A stretch of DNA of 7,973 nt, taken from positions 1 through 7,973 of the forward strand of contig VBKY01000067.1 of assembly GCA_005879255.1 (NCBI GenBank), written 5' to 3'. This document shows, piece after piece, positions 1 to 4,280 of the stretch (position 1 is the first letter of the stretch; each line of letters begins with the position of its first letter). The DNA comes from Deltaproteobacteria bacterium. GTDB lineage: Bacteria > Desulfobacterota_B > Binatia > UBA9968. The notes beneath the pieces are model-generated. The model saw nothing but the letters and a program-made list of their open reading frames with translations. It did no database searches and was not told where the DNA came from. Position numbers and translations under genes: made by a program.

Positions 1-134
1 AAAACCGGCGGTAAAATTTGCGCAAGCCGCGAAAACTTTGAACTATAGTAGTACAAAGGTCACAAATTAGGAAAATTCAGATGCGGACATTGAGCGCTAA
101 GACCGAGGTAGAGCCGCGTGAATTTATATGCATA

Positions 135-211
135 GCAATACAGAGTTCGCAGAGTTCGGAGAATTTCATAATCAAGAATTCTTTACTCCGCGCCCTCCGC
201 GCCTCGGCGGT
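135..211. repeat. Intergenic palindromic repeat, copy 1
   Basis: This is an imperfect inverted repeat. The left arm carries CAGAGTTCGCAGAGTTCGG and the right arm CCGCGCCCTCCGCGCCTCGG, separated by an AT-rich centre. The arms are built from short CRGAG/CTCYG-like units about 8-9 bases long. The same architecture is present at 2722-2798, as part of the larger direct duplication, and independently at 6538-6617. In the copies here and at 2722 the left arm is more decayed than the right. From general knowledge, such 'CACAGAG...CTCTGYG...CGGTG' palindromes are dispersed in many bacterial genomes as non-coding intergenic repeats, and their mechanism of spread is not established. Confidence 0.65.
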
Positions 212-255
212 CCAATCTCCGAGCTGTGCTTCACAGGAAAGCCGCCCCGTTTCAG

Positions 256-492
256 CTAGCGCGCAATCGTGTTGACGAACGCACCCACCTCGGTCCTGAG
301 ATTGACGTAGCGCTCGAGATGGCTCTCCACGTACTGCACGCCTTCTTTCGGGATCAGATACTTTGCCACGTGATCGCGCGGCACATCTTGCCTCAGACTG
401 GCGAAGCCGATCGCTTTGCTCCACTCGGTCTGACCTTCTTTGGAGAGGAGATAATCGAGGTAAACCTTCAGCGCGTTCAGATGCGCCGCCTT
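256..492 (-). pseudogene. 5'-truncated remnant of solute-binding protein gene
   Basis: Read on the minus strand from 492 to the TAG at 256-258, 78 open codons correspond one-for-one to residues 290-367 of the intact binding protein encoded at 2861-3964. The predicted peptide shares long identical stretches with it (for example NALKVYLDYLLSKEG) and ends ...NTIAR like the parent. Observed changes in the conserved part are mild (Leu to Val after VQY; Val-Ala-Leu-Ile to Gly-Ala-Phe-Val near the end). There is no start codon, ribosome-binding site or signal peptide, and about 290 N-terminal residues are missing, so this is a non-functional tail. It lies directly after, and in the same frame as, the stop codon of the upstream amidohydrolase. 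The divergence indicates a fairly recent duplication. Confidence 0.87.
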
Positions 493-2193
493 TTATGCGG
501 CATGCAGCGCTTGATAGCGGGCGTTGCGCAGCACGCGACCCGGCGTGGCGCCCGCATGCGTTCCGTTCTCGATCAACACTTCGCCGTTCACCACGGTGCA
601 GTGCACGCCATCCGCCAACGCGCGTACGCGCCAGCCGTTGTTCGGCAGATCATGCACGACCTCTTGTTTGCGCGGCTGCACCGTGTCGGGGTCGAATACC
701 ACCACGTCGGCCGCCATCCCGGGCTGCAACAGCCCGCGGTCGTAAATGCCAAAGGCCGCCGCCGAGTCAAAAGTCAGACGCCGCACCGCCTGCTCCAACG
801 GCATGATCTCCCTCTCCCGCACCCAGTATCCCAGCAGACGCGTGCTATAGCCGACTTGGCAGTGGAACTGCACGTGCGCTCCGCCATCCGAGAGGCCCAC
901 GACTGTATACGGGCTGGTGAGAAATTGAGTCATCGCGTCACGGTCGGTATTGTTCTGACCCAGCGCAAATAGCGTGTTTAACTCCTCCTCCACAGCGAGG
1001 TCCAAAAAGACGTCCAGCGGGTCTTTTCTCCGCGCAGCGGCGATTTCCGCAATGCTCTTGTTTTTTAACCCCTGATTTCTGGCCAATGCCGGCTCTTCCA
1101 CCAGCAAAAGATCCCAGCGTTTCGCCCAGCGTGAATCCGAGCCCAATGGCGCTTCGATTTCCTCGCGCAGTTGCTTGCGCAGCTCCAGGTCGCCGTAGGC
1201 GCGGATCTTCTGCTCATCTGGCGAGTTCATAATCTCCAACCACGTGGGCAGCTGGCGAAACGTTTGGCAATTTTTCATGGTAAAACGTCCGACCACGCTG
1301 TTCGGACTGCAGAGCGGCACTGCGCGATTTCCCTGCCGGCAACTCTCCTCGACAAAATCCAGATGCTGCTTCCAGCGCATGGGCGCCCGCGCGTTCTCCG
1401 CGATCGTGTTGTAGATCACGCGCCGGCCGCTGGCTGCCGAGAGGCGGCTCATGAGCCGGTCCTTTAGCTCCGGAGTTGTGCCTCCGCCGCTCTGAATGAC
1501 GCCCGTGCCGACCTCCCCGAGCATCTCCGCCAATGCAAACAATTCAGGTTCCGGGGCAAAAGACGCCGGGATGAGTTTACCCTGCACGTCAAAATGGCTC
1601 ATGTTGCGCGACAACGATAGTCCCAATGCCCCACCCTCTATGCCCTGCCTCACGACGGCGCGCATGAGTTCGAGCTCATCTTCGCTTGCCGCACGCTCCT
1701 GACTCGCTTCACCCATGGCGTAAAGCCGTATCGCGGTATGCCCCATCAGCGCGCCGACGTTGACGCCGAGCTTTTGGTCGAGCACGTCCATATACTGGGG
1801 AAAGCTCTCCCAGTTCCACGGCACCCCGGCTTGCAAGACATCCATCGGGATCGCTTCCACTTGCGACAACATGCCGATGAGTTTCTCATGATCGCGCTCC
1901 CGTACGGGGGCGACGGCCAGGGAGCAGTTTCCGATAATGACGCTGGTGGCGCCGTGATAGCATGAAAAAGTGCACAGCGGATCCCAGGTGACCTGCGCGT
2001 CGTAGTGACAGTGATTGTCGATAAATCCCGGTGCGATCACTTTGCCGTCCGCGTCGATCACGCGCTCTGCGGCGCCATTCAGCCGGCCCAATTCGGCTAT
2101 CTTGCCTCGTCTAACCGCCACATCTCCGCGGTAGGAAGGCATCCCCGAACCATCGATGATGCGGCCGTTCTTGATCAACAAATCGTAGGCCAT
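493..2193 (-). CDS. D-aminoacylase-like amidohydrolase (family 3)
   Basis: This 566-residue protein of the amidohydrolase superfamily resembles N-acyl-D-amino-acid deacylases and related cyclic-amide hydrolases. Such enzymes are metal-dependent and usually cytoplasmic, and no signal peptide is visible. The N-terminal beta-domain (LLIKNGRIIDGSG, residues 5-17) leads to PGFIDNHCHYDAQ at 55-67, whose HxH (61, 63) is the metal pair. IIGNC at 86-90 supplies the cysteine ligand seen in D-aminoacylases. GHTAIRLYAMG is at 151-161. LSDGGAH at 434-440 has the catalytic Asp 436. RGLLQPGMAADVVVFDP at 486-502 is the classic return to the beta-domain. Length is normal for the family. The ATG at 2193 is supported by AAGGAGG seven bases upstream. 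The substrate is unknown: the two histidines that complete the site in characterised D-aminoacylases are not evident near 230-265, as in a known divergent subfamily. The TAA stop sits at the junction with the duplicated binding-protein tail. Confidence 0.93.
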   Translation of the reverse strand: MAYDLLIKNGRIIDGSGMPSYRGDVAVRRGKIAELGRLNGAAERVIDADGKVIAPGFIDNHCHYDAQVTWDPLCTFSCYHGATSVIIGNCSLAVAPVRERDHEKLIGMLSQVEAIPMDVLQAGVPWNWESFPQYMDVLDQKLGVNVGALMGHTAIRLYAMGEASQERAASEDELELMRAVVRQGIEGGALGLSLSRNMSHFDVQGKLIPASFAPEPELFALAEMLGEVGTGVIQSGGGTTPELKDRLMSRLSAASGRRVIYNTIAENARAPMRWKQHLDFVEESCRQGNRAVPLCSPNSVVGRFTMKNCQTFRQLPTWLEIMNSPDEQKIRAYGDLELRKQLREEIEAPLGSDSRWAKRWDLLLVEEPALARNQGLKNKSIAEIAAARRKDPLDVFLDLAVEEELNTLFALGQNNTDRDAMTQFLTSPYTVVGLSDGGAHVQFHCQVGYSTRLLGYWVREREIMPLEQAVRRLTFDSAAAFGIYDRGLLQPGMAADVVVFDPDTVQPRKQEVVHDLPNNGWRVRALADGVHCTVVNGEVLIENGTHAGATPGRVLRNARYQALHAA

Positions 2194-2200
2194 GCACGTT

Positions 2201-2207
2201 CCTCCTT
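2201..2207 (-). promoter_or_regulatory. Ribosome-binding site of the amidohydrolase
   Basis: The minus strand reads AAGGAGG seven bases before the ATG at 2193. This is a perfect anti-Shine-Dalgarno complement and fixes the start. Confidence 0.88.
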
Positions 2208-2229
2208 GGTTGCAAAACGCAGTTCGCCG

Positions 2230-2258
2230 ACTATAGGACTCGCCCGCAATGCTGTCAA
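2230..2258 (-). promoter_or_regulatory. Sigma70-type promoter of the amidohydrolase
   Basis: On the minus strand, TTGACA (2253-2258) is followed by a 17-base spacer and TATAGT (2230-2235). That is a perfect -35, a 5-of-6 -10 and optimal spacing. Predicted transcription starts near 2223, giving a leader of about 30 bases that contains the strong ribosome-binding site. The amidohydrolase therefore probably has its own transcript and is not merely read through from the binding-protein gene 670 bases upstream. Confidence 0.7.
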
Positions 2259-2590
2259 TTGACTGATCCTGACCGCATTTCTCCGATCACGACCACGATT
2301 CACGAGCCACGGTAGTTGTCCCACCAGAAATTTGTCTTGAGAAACCGCAAGCGCGATAGACGCTCAGTCGATTATCAGAGGATCGATCAGAGACCCTGCC
2401 TGAGGGATCCATCAAGAAATGAATCGACGACCGCCGCGATATCGATTCGACGACGCAAAGCGCGAGCAGTCGCTGTGCTGCGTTCGGCGAATAAAAAAAG
2501 TTGTTGCGGGTTTCCCGTGAAGAATCATTCACCACAGAGGCCTAGCGCGGCATGGGCGCAACCGAAAAAGAAGATTTGACCACATAGGGC
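2259..2590. other. Gene-free stretch, no recognisable content
   Basis: Short open frames exist on both strands (about 80-90 codons) but overlap each other. They lack ribosome-binding sites and show no family signature. The right part contains degenerate fragments of the intergenic repeat family: ACCACAGAGG near 2531-2540 and a CACATAGGGCACAAAGGTCA half-arm at about 2581-2600. This looks like repeat debris and decayed sequence, not a gene. Confidence 0.55.
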
Positions 2591-2649
2591 ACAAAGGTCA
2601 CAAATTAGGAAAATTCAGATGCGGACATTGAGCGCTAAGACCGAGGTAG

Positions 2650-2669
2650 GGGCGACCGGCTGGTCGCCC
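2650..2669. repeat. Short REP-like palindrome
   Basis: GGGCGACC (2650-2657) and GGTCGCCC (2662-2669) form a perfect 8-bp stem with a 4-base GGCT loop, flanked by a possible G-T pair. It lies in a 49-bp segment (2650-2698) absent from the otherwise identical copy A, bounded on both sides by AG. It resembles the GGGGCGACC...GGTCGCCCC palindromes dispersed through many environmental bacterial genomes. There is no U-tract after it on either strand, so it is not a standard terminator. Confidence 0.6.
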
Positions 2670-2721
2670 TCGGATTCCTTGCACGATAAATTTGCGCAAG
2701 CCGCGTGAATTTATATGCATA

Positions 2722-2798
2722 GCAATACAGAGTTCGCAGAGTTCGGAGAATTTCATAATCAAGAATTCTTTACTCCGCGCCCTCCGCGCCTCGGCGGT
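2722..2798. repeat. Intergenic palindromic repeat, copy 2
   Basis: This copy is identical in layout and almost identical in sequence to the copy at 135-211, having been duplicated with the surrounding block. The arms CAGAGTTCGCAGAGTTCGG and CTCCGCGCCCTCCGCGCC can fold on each other around an AT-rich centre containing the palindrome AAGAATTCTT. It lies 60 bases downstream of the solute-binding protein stop codon, so it would appear in that gene's 3' untranslated region. Confidence 0.65.
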
Positions 2799-2860
2799 GC
2801 AATCTCCGAGCCGTGCTTCACAGGAAAGCCTGAAGACCCAAAAAAAAGACCCGGTTTCAG

Positions 2861-3964
2861 CTAGCGCGCAATCGTATTAATCAACGCAACCACCTCGGTC
2901 CTGAGATTGACGTAGCGCTCGAGATGGCTCTCCAGGTACTGCACGCCTTCTTTCGGGATCAGATACTTCGCCACGTGATCGCGCGGCACATCTTGCCTCA
3001 GACTGGCGAAGCCGATCGCTTTGCTCCACTCGGTCTGACCTTCTTTGGAGAGGAGATAATCGAGGTAAACCTTCAGCGCGTTCGGATGCGGCGGATTTTT
3101 GGGGATTGAAAGAGCGCCGTTTCCCGCCGTGGTCAAGGCGCCCTCTTGCAGCGCTTCGGGATTCATTTGCCGTACCGGCAAACCTTTGCCGATCCATTCC
3201 TTCGCCAACACTTCGCTCGGACCGATGGCGATGGGATACTTCGCCTGGCCGACGAAGTCGAGAAGCTGGCGATCATCGCGGCTCAGCGCGAGTTCTTGCG
3301 CCGTAAAGATTTTTTGAATGAACTCCTTACCCAACTTCGGGTTAGCGTACCACAAAGTCGCGATCGCCAGTCCGCCGCCGGCCAAGCGCGGATCGCGCAT
3401 CACCAGCTTGCCCTTCCACTTGGGCGCCAGCAAGTCTTTCCACGCGTTGATCTCGTTGGCCGCGACCAGCTTCGGATTAAAGACGAAAGGGGGCAGAATA
3501 TATACGCTCATTGCCAAGTTATATTGTCCGGCTTCGTCGGCAAAGCTGAATTTTTTATTAAACCATGGGCCAGGATCGCGGCTGTTGGGGCCGACGAGAT
3601 ACGGCTGGATCGGGATCACCGCCTTGACCGGCATCAAACCGTTGATCACTGTCGTCGTGCCCTGGACGAGCACGTCGACGCTATAGCGCTCGGCTTTCTG
3701 CTCGGCGAGCAACTTGGGCGGCAACTGGGCTCCCGCGGCGGAGCTATGCTCTACTTTAATCTCCGGATATTTTTTCTGAAATCCGACAGTAAGCGACTCG
3801 CGGGTTTCGTTACCTTGCGGCCCAACCATGACAACGCTGCCCTCGCGTTTGGCCGCTTCGACAATTTCATTCCACTGCGACTGCGCGCCGCCAAGTCGGA
3901 CGAAGTTTAAAGGCGCAAACGCAATGACGGCCAACATGGCGAATAGTTTATGCATAAGCAACAT
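2861..3964 (-). CDS. ABC transporter extracellular solute-binding protein
   Basis: This is a periplasmic solute-binding protein of the family 1 / iron(III)-type class (AfuA/FbpA-like fold), up to 367 residues. A signal peptide is clear: Met-His-Lys, a hydrophobic core, then LGGAQS with likely cleavage near residues 27-28. WNEIVEAAKREGSVVMVGPQG (31-51) is the typical first strand and helix. VDVLVQG at 96-102, WKDLLAPKWKGKLVMRDP at 175-192 and the C-terminal DYLLSKEGQTEW (302-313) are also family-typical. The upstream ATG at 3964 is almost touching GGAG, whereas the in-frame ATG at 3955 (MHKLF) has GGAG ten bases upstream, so the shorter form of 364 residues is the more likely product. No permease or ATPase gene lies nearby, so the transporter partners and ligand are unknown; iron, a polyamine or an organic acid are all possible. 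Its last 78 codons recur as a remnant at 256-492. Confidence 0.92.
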   Translation of the reverse strand: MLLMHKLFAMLAVIAFAPLNFVRLGGAQSQWNEIVEAAKREGSVVMVGPQGNETRESLTVGFQKKYPEIKVEHSSAAGAQLPPKLLAEQKAERYSVDVLVQGTTTVINGLMPVKAVIPIQPYLVGPNSRDPGPWFNKKFSFADEAGQYNLAMSVYILPPFVFNPKLVAANEINAWKDLLAPKWKGKLVMRDPRLAGGGLAIATLWYANPKLGKEFIQKIFTAQELALSRDDRQLLDFVGQAKYPIAIGPSEVLAKEWIGKGLPVRQMNPEALQEGALTTAGNGALSIPKNPPHPNALKVYLDYLLSKEGQTEWSKAIGFASLRQDVPRDHVAKYLIPKEGVQYLESHLERYVNLRTEVVALINTIAR

Positions 3965-3965
3965 T

Positions 3966-3969
3966 CTCC
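3966..3969 (-). promoter_or_regulatory. Ribosome-binding site deciding the binding-protein start
   Basis: The minus strand reads GTGGAGA here. GGAG is two bases from the ATG at 3964, which is too close, and ten bases from the in-frame ATG at 3955. This favours translation from 3955. Confidence 0.6.
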
Positions 3970-4013
3970 ACTTTACATTTGGACTCGAACGGCGCGAACA
4001 GCTGATGAGGCAG

Positions 4014-4043
4014 CGTATAAAATTTATTCCGCTCCGATGTCAA
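4014..4043 (-). promoter_or_regulatory. Candidate sigma70 promoter of the binding-protein gene
   Basis: The minus strand shows TTGACA (4038-4043), an 18-base AT-rich spacer and TATACG (4014-4019; 4 of 6). Transcription would start near 4007, about 50 bases before the ATG at 3955. The end of the palindromic element at 4059 lies only 16 bases upstream of the -35 box, where insertion could affect an operator or UP-like region. Confidence 0.5.
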
Positions 4044-4058
4044 GCAAATCAAAGATCT

Positions 4059-4194
4059 GGTAGTGGTTCATTTTCAATCCACCATGACTCTTAAAATCGA
4101 GAAAGATTCCTCGCTTTGCTCGGAATGACAACTACATAGGCCCATGTGTCATCTCGAACAAAGTGAGAGATCTTTCCCAAACTGAACCACTACC
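4059..4194. repeat. MITE-like palindromic element, non-coding
   Basis: Perfect 12-base terminal inverted repeats, GGTAGTGGTTCA (4059-4070) and TGAACCACTACC (4183-4194), bound a 136-bp segment. Internally, 4101-4130 and 4147-4176 form a second inverted pair, identical at 24 of 30 positions after reverse complementing, around a 16-base centre. The inner arms resemble the 'GTCATTCCGAGCGAAGCGAGGAATC' sequences dispersed in many bacterial genomes. The element encodes nothing and sits between two divergent genes. Terminal repeats, nested palindrome and small size fit a miniature inverted-repeat element moved in trans. No obvious target-site duplication was seen. Confidence 0.65.
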
Positions 4195-4225
4195 GAAGAT
4201 CGCGCGCTCTCAATTAATGAAGCGG

Positions 4226-4253
4226 TTGACGGCAAATTCTTTCGCGTGTTAAT
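4226..4253 (+). promoter_or_regulatory. Weak candidate promoter of the molybdenum hydroxylase
   Basis: TTGACG (4226-4231, 5 of 6) is followed after 16 bases by GTTAAT (4248-4253, 4 of 6). Transcription would start near 4260, a leader of about 20 bases holding GAGGAG. The boxes are degenerate and the spacing slightly short, so this is tentative. Confidence 0.3.
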
Positions 4254-4265
4254 CGCTGGTACTCA

Positions 4266-4271
4266 GAGGAG
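4266..4271 (+). promoter_or_regulatory. Ribosome-binding site deciding a GTG start
   Basis: GAGGAG lies nine bases before GTG at 4281 and twelve before the adjacent ATG at 4284. The spacing favours the GTG, although the resulting proteins differ by only one residue. Confidence 0.65.
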
Positions 4272-4280
4272 AGCGAACAG

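Larger units (their letters stand above)
53..494. repeat. Direct repeat copy A (duplicate of 2591-3099)
   Basis: This block is a near-identical direct repeat of 2591-3099. Positions 53-111 match 2591-2649 at all 59 bases. Positions 112 to about 237 match from 2699 with two substitutions (at the base after GGCGGT, and in GAGCTGTG versus GAGCCGTG). Positions 256-485 match 2861-3090 with 8 substitutions in 230 bases, five of them in the 24 bases next to the stop codon. Weaker similarity continues to about 494, where copy A enters the amidohydrolase gene. Copy A lacks two stretches found in copy B: 49 bp at 2650-2698, and roughly 19 bp around the A-run at 2840-2847. Alignment was by eye. The left limit may lie before 53, since 21-52 is loosely similar to about 2556-2590. 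Confidence 0.9.
2591..3099. repeat. Direct repeat copy B (source copy)
   Basis: This is the presumed parental copy of the block found at 53-494. It spans the 3' end of the intact solute-binding protein gene (from 2861 upward) and about 270 bases downstream of that gene. Relative to copy A it has two additional segments: 49 bases at 2650-2698 containing a hairpin, and about 19 bases around an A-run at 2840-2847. The two direct copies enclose the whole amidohydrolase gene and are about 2.1 kb apart. Homologous recombination between them would delete that gene while restoring one intact binding-protein gene. Confidence 0.9.

Noticed and set aside
77..424. 115-residue open frame on the minus strand across the repeat and the binding-protein remnant
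   Set aside because: It is out of frame with the recognisable binding-protein tail, and a matching frame appears in the duplicate at 2877-3197. It is a shadow of the duplicated block.
226..972. 248-residue open frame on the plus strand
   Set aside because: It runs antisense to the remnant and to the amidohydrolase 3' end. It has no family signature and no ribosome-binding site.
2287..2579. Overlapping open frames of 82 (minus) and 87 (plus) codons in the gene-free stretch
   Set aside because: They are mutually antisense with no ribosome-binding site or recognisable motif. Both are arginine/serine-rich in the way typical of chance frames in GC-rich sequence, and both run into repeat fragments.
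2831..2860. Possible intrinsic terminator after the binding-protein stop (T-run on the minus strand at 2840-2847)
   Set aside because: The T-run lies inside the loop between the short arms CTGAA and TTCAG instead of after a GC-rich stem, and copy A lacks it. The geometry is wrong for a standard terminator.
53..3099. Insertion sequence or composite transposon
   Set aside because: No transposase gene, no terminal inverted repeats and no target-site duplication were found around the direct repeats. The structure is better described as a segmental duplication.
3146..3910. 254-residue open frame on the plus strand
   Set aside because: It lies entirely antisense to the well-supported solute-binding protein gene.
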